From: Archilochus colubris | Taxonomy: Eukaryota; Chordata; Aves; Apodiformes; Trochilidae | NCBI GenBank assembly: GCA_023079485.1 | Contig: CM041083.1 | Coordinates: 169,405,400-169,469,399 of the forward strand | DNA: 64,000 nucleotides | Reading direction: 5' to 3' | In this document: piece by piece, positions 1 to 12,400 of the stretch | How the letters are laid out: each line of letters starts with the position of its first letter | Position numbering within the stretch: the first letter of the stretch is position 1 | Program-made: the position numbers and the translations under genes | Notes under the pieces: model-generated | Database searches by the model: none | Seen by the model: the letters and a program-made list of their open reading frames with translations, nothing else | What the model was told of the DNA's origin: nothing

Positions 1-3000
1 AGGGGCTCTAATGACCTGGCTCAACTTCTTCATGCTCCAGATGCCTTTTTCTAACTCATCTCAAGTTCCTTCTGTTGCAGTGACTGGTTTGGAATGTGCT
101 GGGTGGATGGTTTGCAAAAAATCAATTGGATTTTTTTGATTTGCATGTCAAAAATGTGAAACAAATAGTCTTACTGGTTTGCAGAATCAGCAGTCCTCAG
201 GAAAAAAATCACAAGTAGTTTCTGCCCCAGATCTACGAAGTGCTAAGAAATTCTTAGCGCTTCGCTCAGGTCTTACCCTCCACTTCTTTGCTCTGTTGCT
301 GCTGCCTGATCCAGTACAGGCAAGAGAGATCAGGACAGATTTACTGCTTTAAAATTTCTCTCTTGCAGAGGGTAGAGGTGTAGGTGCTTTTTCTTTTTGA
401 TGGTTAGATGAAATCCAGCACCAAGAAAAGGATGTGTGGCTGATACTTCAGCATTAAGCTTACCAAGAGAAATAATATCTCGGAAACAAATTCTTATAAT
501 AAACCCAAACCAGCTTGTTTATATTCTGCTGCCAGTGCTGTGGAAAAGTAGTATGAAGTCGTCTTGCATTGGAATCCAAGAGAAAGTAAGGCATCTGTGT
601 GTCCTTTTGATATATATGAAATGCAAAGATATTTATTAACCTAAGTAGCTAACTGTCCAGAAAAGAGTTACGGTCGGACCATTCAGAGCTTCACTTCTTG
701 GATACTTTTGGATTACCCAACTGCAAATGCATTTCTGCTGCTGATGCTGTTGTAATAGTTGAGGTCTGAGCATAATAATATTAAGGAAATCTTACAAAGG
801 AAACATTAACCCACTGTTCTGGATTGTCCATGCTTTTAATGTAGCTAATGGTGCAGTTGCCAAGGAACAGGATGAACCCATTTCATAGAGATTAGAGGTA
901 GCATAGCTACTTCCAGCTTCTCAGGTGTATGTTTTCCACTGCTTATAAGTTGTTTGGACACTTTTAAGGCAATAATAGTATTTTCAATATCTGATATTGG
1001 AAGATGGAAATATCATGTGCTTAACTAAAATGCAGCTGCATTGCCTCGGTGTACAAATGCAGTTATATTTGAACAGGCAAAGGAAAGGAAAGACTCCTTT
1101 TATTTCATAAAGAATTTATCCTTTAATAAATTAATATTATAGCTTTTTAAAAGGATGTTTAGCAAGAATTCTTCTTGTAAGTCTATAAATATTAGTGGTT
1201 GTAGTTAATAATTTTCTGGGTTTTTTTCACTGTCTTGTTTAGGTTCTAACTATGGTTTCAATTTCCATGGTTTTCGCATTAACTTTACATTAAGGAATTT
1301 TCCTTCATTTCCAGATTTTTGTCACCTCTCTGAATAACTTATTACAAACTAGTGCTATGTTTATTCCCATTCTGATGCTCATTGATCTTTGAGCAGTTTT
1401 TACAAGTAAGTTTTACAAGCAAGTTTTACAAGGCTCATGAAGGTAGTTAGGATTTGCTTTCACTGGCCTACAGTTTCATAAACATGTATTACCTGGATTG
1501 TATGTCAATGCTATGACATTATTTTATCTATTAGTAAATTCACCTCCTGTTCCTTCTTAGCTACTAGTTTATAATGATTTTTCTTTATTTTTTTTCCAAA
1601 TATTTTTTAAACTAAAAGGAGAACTTTGCTCCTGCATCTAATCTAAATCGTCTGACTGTTAACTCTTTTACTGGAATTCTCACACTTTGTCCCTGAGTCT
1701 GTATACCTGTAAAAACTCGTGATAACCATCTTTGATTTCTTAATCTGAGAAGTGTATTTTGGTTTGATATTGCTTCTTTAATTGAAATTTTTATGTGAGT
1801 GAACTCATAGTTACTTGCTCCTGACATGTGCACTTCTAATGTATTTCACCATCCATTTTTTGACTTATCCCATGTTAGCATCATACACTGTTTGAGGAGA
1901 TGATGTAGGAAGTATGGAGGCTTAAGATTCCCCAGACGTATTCTGTGCTACTTTTTCTCATTACATCTTTAAAAGAGCTATTTAAATATTTATGCCTGGC
2001 ATCTGAAACCTCCAACACTGCTTTGCACTGGGAATCCATTTGTATCTATACCAAATTCAATTATTGGTGTGGTCATTGATCCCAGGCTTCTCTATTATGT
2101 CTTGTGTTGAGAAGCAGAAGAGGCTTCTTCTCAAGAGATACAGAGCTTTTCCTTCTCTCAGTGGTTTGGGTTACTGGCACACCAAGGTATCTTGAAAGCA
2201 GCTTAGAGGCTTTGTACTCTTTGTGGTCTGGTTCTTGACTGAAAACTGTAAGTAAAAACAAAACAAAACCCATTGCTAATACTTTGCAGCTTACAATACT
2301 TTAGGAGATTAGTCCTGTAATACCTGTAATACCTTTATTCTTTTTTACCTGCTGGTCTCCATCAGCATCACACTTTTTTTTTCAGCCTGACCACACAACA
2401 AGCCCCATTTCTTTTGAAGGTGGGATGGATGCCCTATTTTTTCATGGTACCTTCACTCCTAGTAGCCTTCAACAAAGGTTGACCAAATTAAGTGGAGGCC
2501 ATCCTAAAGATACTTCTGAATGTTGTTTGGAAACCATTGTAGGAAAAGGGAGTATGTCAGTACCTTTGCCAAGGAAAAGACTGAAGTGTGAACTTGCATC
2601 CTTTTACATGTCAAAGAATTGATGCATATATAAAACCAAAAATATAAATTCATGTAAAACCAGGCTTCATTCTTTCTACTGCTCAAAACACAATTGACTT
2701 TTTAAAAAGTTAATCATACACTCCTTTGAGATGCAATGCTGTTCCTCCCCCTAGTTCCTTCTTTTGTATCTTCACAGAAGGTAATCTACTCCCCAAGTAC
2801 TGTGTGTATCTGATGTTTCCCTAGCCAGCTCTAGAGAACCAGTCTCCCCAACATTCATCCACTGTCTTTACTAGGGCAGAGAAATTACAATTTTTTTGCT
2901 TTGCTTTGGAAATGGCTCCAAACTATCTGATTCAGTTCAGGCTTTTGTCTGTTATGCTCCACGAATATTTCTCTTATTCAGAGTTCAGCTTCCTGTGTGC

Positions 3001-6000
3001 TCAGGAGTCTAAGCCTAAAAAGTTGACAGGTAAACACATGGATACATAGAATGTTTAAGCAAAAAACCCTAAGACAAATAGATCATTATCTACAGAAACT
3101 CTTTCAGAGGTCTCTAACCTCAGTTTCTCTGTGATAATACCACATTTCTATCCAAGTCATTGCTGGAACGCTGCCTTTATGATTATTATCAGAGATGTAT
3201 TTCTTCAGGTAGTATTTTTATTATCATGACTGAATCTTGCTTGCTGAATATCAAATATACCTAACAATCTGGAGACTGTAGTTTAAATGAGATGCTTTCT
3301 CCTCTGACGGATTGCACAAACAATACTGAAAGATCACATTAGGGCTGTGAAGTAAAAAAATAAGAAAATACTGGGATTAAATTGTGCACTTGTGCACTTG
3401 ATGTTTTTTTGTTGTGACTGGGGAGTACTGTGGACAAAACCCCATTCTTCTTACCCACTGCACTGGGGTATGGTACATGTGCTACTACTTGGTTAGTTAT
3501 TGCCTCCAGGATTTTTTGCCACATTTTCTGCACAAGCTAGAGAATTAGTAGTGAATGAAGTGGTCAGGAAGAGATTGGATGTTAATTGTTAAAGAATTCA
3601 GGTGTAATAGAAAAATGTTCTGTAACTTACTATCACACTGTGCCCCTTTAATCCTGGGAAAATGACTTAAATAAGATTTTTGATAAAATTACTAGTCATT
3701 GTGTGTAATCAGTGTGTTGTTTATAATCTGGGAGCTGTATTAGAGAACTGCTAAATTGTCTGTAATTGCAAAAAAGCAGTTGAAGCTCTTCAGAAGTCAC
3801 AGGTACTTTGAAGGTACACAGTTTAAAAAAAACAAACCAAAACAAGTCTTAACTCTTGCAGTACTGAGCATAGTATCTGTTTTTTTAAGAAGGAAGAAAT
3901 CATTCTTTTTGTCTAAAAAAGCTGTATTTCATTAGCTTTTGGTAAAAAAGGCAAATACCTGTTGAAAATTATTATGAATAGTACAGCACAGCTGAATGCT
4001 TATCAAGACCCATCCATTGCTTGCATTAATTAGAGTGCTGTTCTCAAGAACTGGATGATAATGTAACTGAAGGCTTTACACCTACATACAGCATCTATAT
4101 TGCAAAATTAAGTTTCATGAGTAACTTCAGCTTTTTAGTAGTTGGCTTTGTAATACGAGTATTCTTTTAGCACTCTGTGAAATTAAATAAACTTAGAGAG
4201 GGTTTTTTTGGGTGCAAATAGCAAAAGCTACCAAGAAACTGCTGAATTTTATCCTTTATAACATAGACATAAACTTCAGGTTGGGTTGAAGTGAAGTTAG
4301 GTTGCAGTTTTCATGTAAGTCCCTCCATTTTCACTGGGGTTTGTCCATCTGTTATGTGATGGTATTACTGGAAACAAACCAGCAGGTTTCTTGGAATACC
4401 TGAAGACAAATCCTTCCATTTTGACAACTTGTACTGTAGATACCAGATCAGGTATCTTCAGATCAGTTCAAAACTTTGGCTTTCACCTTTAAGGTTAAAA
4501 AAGAACAGTCTGAGTGACCTCATCTTTGATGAACACAGAAGAGAAAATTCATCATAAAATAGGTAGTAGAGTGATAAGTTTGGAGAAGAAAAAAATTGCA
4601 TGTTCTTTCAGTGTAGTTGGATTAATGGAAGGGTGTTTAGAATGAAAGCCCCTTGAGACAGAGGTGTTCTGTAACAAAGGTGTACATTTCCAGGGTAAGA
4701 GGTCCTGTGATAGGGTTCAGTAATATTGACTTTTCTTCATTGCAGATAGTAATAGCTCTACATTTAATCACTGCCTGACAGGAGATGTTGGTACCACTGT
4801 GGCAGCTGTTTGGTATCTAAGTAGATCTCTTGGTTGGCTTTCTGGGAGACCTGCTTCATATTCCAGATAGAATTAACACAGAAAATTAAAATTTAAAATA
4901 AAATTCTGTGAATATTCTACACTTGATTTGGCTAAATTTTTGCTTTTCTTACCTTTTAACTCTGATTAATGACAAAATGGTAACTAATGGCTAGCATTAT
5001 GTCCGTGTGTTTCCAAGAGATTTCAGAGATCAGGCTGATTCATAAATGGGATGCAGTCATCCGAGACAAAATAAACTAGAGGGGTAGTGGTAACTAAGGG
5101 TGACAGCTGATTTAAATTTTTCCTTTCTTTGTCCATCTCTTCCGTACTGCTTTGTATTTTGCTCAAAAGTTACTTCTTTGTCTTAAGGTCATAGTTTCTT
5201 GGTAATACTTAATGCTCAGAGTAATATAAACAGTCATTTGATATTGGGGGCTGCTGGGGGTGACCTACAGAAAGTTTGATCTGACATTTGGTAGGTTTAT
5301 ACTGTACCCACAAAGCAAACGTTTGCTGTCACTTGCCATCCATGGTGTGGCTTGCTGCAGCTCTTCAGGTCCTAGGCTTGAACTTTTAAAATTGATCTGG
5401 CAATGGATCAGTAGAATTAAAATAAGAAATTTATGATTCACAAGACCTCATGTACCACGGCTTTAGTGTTTTTTAAGGGTGGACAAGCAGTGGGACAGAG
5501 TTTCGAAGGTTTCCTGTCAAAGAGACTACTGCTTCTGGCCTGCTGGCTAGTTCTCATAAACCTTTAATGGTCTTTGCCAAAATAATTTATATAATGCACT
5601 TTAAATAGAGTGATCTCATGCACTTAACAGTAATAGAAATACCCACAGTTGGGTGCGTCAGTCTTTTTGGTCTAATATGAAACCATTAACTAGTCATACT
5701 AATTGAGCTGAACAAAATACAAACAGTTATTAGTTTGTCAAAATATCTGTCTGTGCTACACACTTGTGCCAAATACTCCAATTAGTAGATTTTAAATAAA
5801 TAATCCAGTAAGAAGACAGGCTCTATTTAATGCAGCCTCTTGCAACCATTGATATCTTGAATAAAAATACCAGCACCTAACTTGTCACTTTGTGAGCTTC
5901 TGGGAAAATAGGCATAATATAGTGCCCAAAAGGTATCTTTCAAGCAAAGAAACAGAGCTCCTGAAGCAAAATACTTGAAACACTCTCCCATCACCTCTTG

Positions 6001-6318
6001 CAAGTTTAAACCAGGTGTCTGAATTGTGCCACTAGAAAAATAGAAAAGACAAAAACACAGGTGAAGATGTATTTGTACCTCTGTATAATTGCATGTGAAA
6101 TATGGGCTACAGCTAGGCAGTTAAACCCCGTTCAGACAGTTATAGCTGGAGTGGTTATTAAACTGAATTTTATTTTAGCTGGATTGTCTCGTGTGTGCAA
6201 CACTAAATTATATGTTCTTGGCTGTTTTTTGGAATGTCTACGTTAATTTTTTTCTAGAGATATATCTCCCTGAATTACAGCAAATGACATAGTATTCATG
6301 TTTATGTGTGCCTTCCAG
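1..6318 (+). other. DGKH: Intron upstream of first visible DGKH exon
   Basis: The first visible exon starts with two bases of a split valine codon, so another coding exon must precede it. I saw no exon resembling the PH domain or the start of C1A here, and no CR1 copy with a tail. The stretch is AT-rich unique sequence with only short chance reading frames. Confidence 0.6.
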
Positions 6319-6425
6319 TGTGCAAGTTTAAAGCACATAAAAGATGTGCTGTCCGAGCAACAAATAACTGCAAATGGACTACATTAGCCTCAATTGGAAA
6401 AGACATCATTGAAGATGAAGATGGT
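6319..6425 (+). CDS. DGKH: DGKH exon: end of first C1 domain
   Basis: The acceptor is ccttccag and the donor gtaagt. The first two bases complete a split GTG valine codon. It encodes [19 protein letters not shown] followed by [16 protein letters not shown] (residues 1-35). It supplies the last Cys and His ligands of the C1A zinc fold. The exon ends in phase 0 and joins directly to IAMPHQW. Confidence 0.95.
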
Positions 6426-9400
6426 GTAAGTACTATTCATATTTACAGGATTTTCCAAAGCTCTCTCTTCCTTATGGGGAAAAAAATTATAAAGAAAAAG
6501 GGTAAGCATAGAAACGTTGCCATATGACCCACTGAAGTTAATTGTAGGAACACTACTCAGAGATTAACTTGGTATTTAGAACAAAAGTTATATTCCTATC
6601 TCACCAAGAAAGTTTAGTATCTGTGGGCAATAGATTGCAGCCATTTTACAAGATTTTAAAGGCCACATGCAGAGTAACTCTGGATCTGGAGAACTGCTCC
6701 CAAAAGTTCCTACTGCTCTTAAGCAAAGTTGGTATTTTATATTATCACCATGCTGTTTTGGCAATCTATTTTATGTCCTCCTTTACTGATAGCTGTTCCC
6801 CAGGAGGCTTGTTTGGAGTTTGCTGATCTGTGGGGGGTTTTTTACTGTTGAGAGCAGAAATTTTAAAAATAACAGGAGAAATGACAAAAGCTTTTCAGAA
6901 GGTTTTTGTGATAGATAGGTTATTTTTACAAACACAACAATCTGTGTGACACTGGAGTGAAGCATCTTCCTAGACACTTAGTACTAAGTTGCACTTTATG
7001 AGTGTCCTGAGTTGCCCATGGTATTAATGGGACAAAGAGTGAAGCTTTGCACTGCATTTAGGGACTGCTTTATAGAGCTGAGATTTATTAGATGTGTGAA
7101 GAGGGTGCATACAGACACTAAGGCACTCTGCTGTCCTGCCTATTCTTCTGCAGTTTAGTTATTTTAATTGGCTTCTGAGTGGTTGGAGAGCAGCCAGACA
7201 GAGAGGGACCTTGGAGTTTGGATTGACAGGAAGCTGAACATGAGCCAACAGTGTGCCCAGGTAGCCAAGAAGGCCAATGGCATCCTGGCCTGTATCAGGA
7301 ACAGCGTGGCCAGCAGGTCCAAGGAAGTGATTCTGCCCCTGTACTCAGCACTGGTGAGGCCACACCTGGAGTCCTGTGTCCAGTTCTGGGCCCCTCAGTT
7401 TAGGAAGGAGATTGATGTCCTGGAGCAGGTCCAAGGGAGGGCAACCAGGCTGGTGAAGGGACTCGAGCACAGATCATATGAGGAGAGGCTGAGGGAGCTG
7501 GGGCTGTTCAGCCTGGAGAAGAGGAGGCTCAGAGGAGACCTCATCACTCTCTGCAACTCCCTGAAAGGAGGTTGGAGCCGGGGGGTAGCCAGGGGTGGGT
7601 TGGCCTCTTTTCCCAGGCAACTCTCAGCAAGACAAGAGGGCACGGTCTTAAGTTGTGCCAGGGGAGGTTTAGATTGGACATTAGAAAGAATTTCTTTACT
7701 GAGAGAGTGATCAGGCATTGGAATGGGCTGCCCTGGGAAGTAGTGAGTTCTCCATCCCTGGAGATATTTAAAAAGAGACTGGATGTGGCACTCAGTGCCA
7801 TGGTCTGGTAACTGCAGTGGTAGTGGATCAAGGGTCGGACTTGATGGTCTCTGAGGTCCCTTCCAACCCAGCCAATTCTATGATTCTATGATTCTATGCA
7901 GTCAACTTGAATTGCCTGAGTTACGGAGTGTCTGGATTTAACTACCCTGATGTTTTGGGGTCAGTTGCTACCATAACACTATGAATAGTTCAATGAGGTG
8001 CTTCTCCCTTCTTCAGCTCTCACATTTCCTGCCTAGCAGGTGAAACATGACTGTAAAACACACTCCTGGATGCTGCTTTGTGAGCATCAGTGTCATTCAT
8101 GCTGGTCAGCTGTACCTGCTTCTTCAGTGAAAGGGTAGAGCTGTGGGAAACAGTTTCAAACCACCTATATATTTGAGAGACAAAAGCCTATAATTTCTAT
8201 TTCTGAGTATTTAACTTTTATGACTACTTCTTCACAGATAGCTATGCCTCACCAGTGGTTAGAGGGTAACCTGCCCGTCAGTGCCAAATGTGCAGTCTGC
8301 GACAAGACTTGTGGCAGTGTTCTACGCCTGCAAGATTGGAAGTGCCTTTGGTGTAAAGCTATGGTAGGTCCAACGAAGCACATCCAAGTGGCCAGGATTT
8401 TGCCAGCTTTATTGCTTCCCATTATTATTATTATTATTATTAATTATTAATATTCCCATTATTATTTTTATTTTGTCATTTCATAGCTCTGCTTCTGGAT
8501 TAAGTAGAAGCAGGCAGCTTGTGCAAACTCAGGTCTCTCTGGCCTTCAGAATTTCCCTGCTTGCTTCAGTTATTTTCAAGACAGCCACAGATGCAGTTTT
8601 TCTTTAATAGGTGTTGCCATTTAACATGTTTTCTCCAACTTCTCCTGACTGCTAGCTGAAGGTTCAGGTACCTATTCCATATGCCTGATAATCATGTTAC
8701 TTTCTTGTTTCTTTTACTGTAGATATTGCTATAGGATTTTAATAATATTAACAATGTTAATATTTATTGATATTTATTAATAGTAATGTAATATTGTTTT
8801 TATTACTGCAAAGCCTTGAAGTTCTCTTCTTCATGATGTAGGTTGTTGATTGAAATTCTATAGCATGTTATTGCTGTTTCCCCTAAACACAGTTTTCTCT
8901 TGATTTTTTTTTTTAACTTGTTTTAAGAGATGGATTTAATATGCTAGTTTATAGAATAGGGCCTACAGGAAAGATGGGGTTGGGCTTTTCACCAGAGTGG
9001 GTAGTGGCAGGACAAAGTGTAATGGTTTTAAACGGAAAGAGGGTAGATTTTGGTTAGATATTAGGAAAAAATTCTTCACTGTGGAAGATACAGGAAAAGG
9101 TTATCTTGGGAGGTTGTTGATGCCCCTTCCCTGTAAGTGTTTAAAGCCAGGTTGGATGAGGTCTTGTGCAACCTGATCTAGTGGGAGGTGCCCCTGCTTA
9201 TGAAGGGGGCTTGGATTTTGATGATCTGTAAGGTCCCTTCCAACCCAAATCATTCTATGATTCTATGAAAGTTAGCAGCTTTTTTATTGCTGAAGCTTTC
9301 AGCACACACAAAGTCCCAGGCATTGCGTGTAGGCAGTGGGACATGCTTGTCATCTGTAGGGGTGTTTTGAAATTCAGATTATCAGGGTCCTATCCACCCT

Positions 9401-12400
9401 CTGCACATGCCTGTTTATCCACTAAGTATGGAAGTGACCTCTACAACACATGGTTTGTAGGACTCACCTCTGACATGGAAGCTCTTCTAGCTTTAGTGAA
9501 GATGTGTCTTCCAGAAGAGTCAGGTGGAGCAGCCATGCACAGAGCTGTGGCTTTGCCTATGCACCGTGTGCCTGCTGCCCCCAGCAGAGATGCTGGCTTC
9601 TTGTTCCTCCCTTGCTTATGGATGGAGGTGAGCAATTGCCTTTAAATGGTGATTCACATCTGGAATAAGGGGTAGCTGAAGAATAAGTACTCCAATATTA
9701 GAGTTTTTTGGCATGAATGACAAGCCTTTGTGGTTGGACACTTGTGGATTTTTCCAGTCTCACTTCACTTCCCCCTCACTTAAATGTTATACATCATACA
9801 TACATACATACATACAAATGTTATACAGCTGTGAGGAAATAATTCTTTTGTTTCTTTTGTAGGTTCACACTGCCTGTAAAGATCTGTATCCTCGTAAATG
9901 TCCACTTGGCCAATGTAAGGTATCAATCATACCTCCAACAGCACTAAACAGTATAGACTCTGATGGTACGTAGCATTGTGGTGTGTTCAGTTGTTGCTCC
10001 AGGTGTGCAGTGCCTAGTGAGACCTGTATAACTAAACAAGGCTTAAAGTCCTTGTGCTGACCTGTTGGGTGAAGTTTTCAAATTTAGATGTTAGTTTAAT
10101 TTTCTGTGTAGCTTTATAGAGGATTATTTAACATTTGGCATGATTTAAAAAATTATTTTGAAAGTTCTCCCACTAGAATTTGCTCCCGTTGTATTTATGA
10201 TCCTGGGAAACTTCTCAAGTGAATGTCCAGAATCCTCAGCTGATGTGGGCTGATGCCTACATGTCATGCATCACTCATTGTGTGTTTTCAAAGTCTGGAT
10301 AACTTTGCTTTGTGCAGAGGTAAGCTAGCTGAATAGCTCAGATCCAACAACTAACTTACCAGGCTAAAGAGGAGAATGGATTCCATAGCTTCTCTAATTT
10401 TTTTTTTTTAATATAAGCAGTGTAAGAACCCTGCAACACAAAAAAACCCAAAAACAAAACCAAAACCAAACAGAAAAACCACCGACAAAAGAACAGCAAG
10501 TGTTCAAAACTAGAAGTTCTTGGGTGGCTCAGGATAGAGGTGCATGAGCAGTGGGAGACTGCACTTAAAGCCAGGGAGTGGATTGAGTAAAGAGTATCAT
10601 GAAATCCAACAGCTTTAATTTTATAGTTTGTGTTGATGGCAAATGTAGACCAACATCTTGAACACAATTTAATGAATTTTACTGTATCGAGTTAGTAGAA
10701 GTGATTATTTATGCTGGATATACTCACTCTGTTTACTTGCTATGAGGTGTTTTAGAGCAGAGCATCATGCTACTATTTAATTATTAATGACAATAATAAT
10801 GATAATAATATTAATAATGATAATAATAATGATTGTTTCATTTGTGCTCTTTTTTTTTGGCACTTATATAAAATAATACTTATTTAAAATTACACATTAT
10901 TATAATGTGGAATTAAATTAGCATCCTTTAATGCCGTTTTTATTTGTACCTTTGATGATTATTTTAGTGATTGGAAACAACACAGTCATTTTAATATTGC
11001 CTGAAAAAAATGTTAAAATCTATACCTGTGATGTCTGATTTGGAAGTGTTGCTGGGAAACCATGTGGTTTCATGTTGGCGACCACAGTGTCCATTGAAAG
11101 CCTGCTGTAAATAGTTAAAACCTGCTCTTGATAAACTTTGCATCACAGGTATAAGTCTGTTTTTCCATGATTCTATTATGAATAGTGTATCTTGAGTCTG
11201 AGAAATAAGTTTTATAAGAAATTTACTGAGAAATAAGTTCTTACAGAAGTGGGTGATCCAGTTAAACCCAATCAGGTTAAAGAAAAATCAGATCAAAACC
11301 CAAACACTCATTACTGAAATACATATTTAATTATATGGTAGTCTGTGATAATGAGATTTGAGAGGTTTCTTAAATGTTAGTAAACTGTGGAAAAGCATCA
11401 GAAGTATTGTCTTCAGGATTTTACTAAATCTAGGCACTGAAAATAGAAAAAAAAGAACTTGCAAATCTTGAGCAGTTATATTTTCCTTGCAAGGCTAATA
11501 TTTAATGTAGCATTTATATTATGCATGCTAGAATGTACTCCTTTTGTCCTTCATCTCTCTTCCTCTTTCTCATGATTTCTTTTGGTGTTGTTCATATTGG
11601 AAAGCCTTATTTATCTCATTCTTTCTAACTATGTTCACAGGTTTCTGGAAAGCCACATGCCCGCCATCCTGTGCCAGTCCTCTTTTAGTTTTTGTTAACT
11701 CAAAGAGTGGAGACAATCAGGGAGTAAAGTTTCTTCGTCGATTCAAACAGTCATTAAATCCAGCTCAGGTGTTCGATTTAATGAATGGAGGACCTCACTT
11801 AGGGTAATGACCTTGGAAATCTTGAGCAATCCTTTCCTCGAGGGAATTTAGTGTGAAATACAGTGTTGTGTTGTCCTATCGTTGCTGTGATTCAATCACC
11901 AATATCTACTTTGACTTTCTGGTTAAAATCTAAAAGCTAAGGATATTTCAGGATTCGTTCTGGTGGGTGAAGGTTCTGTAGGAAAGTTTGGTTTTGGAAA
12001 GACTCACTTGAAAATTCAAACCCAAAACCTATCAGTCCAAGAGGGGTTTTTTGGCTTTCTTACTAGGCTGAACTTCTGTTAACTGGTAAGGTTCAAAACA
12101 GTTACAAATTATTAGATGTTCTCCTGAGTCAGGGGCTTTATGTACATTTGCCTGGGTGCTTTTCTTCCATTTCTTGTGTGTAATTGATACATACCTGTGA
12201 CTTTATTGTGAATAGCTACAGAATGAAACTGTTGTCTACGTGTTCTCTGTATCTTTTTGACCTCTCAACATGAATGTCAGTAAGGGAGTCTGCAGTGTGT
12301 GATGGATGAATGCAGTAAAACTTGGATGATCTGAAACCAACATTTAAAATATGGTTTAGGCAATGTATGCAAATGATCAAGAAAATGAGCATCTCTCCAA

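Noticed and set aside
7168..7710. 180-residue open frame that could look like a novel gene
   Set aside because: It is the CR1 ORF2 C terminus ([32 protein letters not shown]) followed by the CR1 tail.
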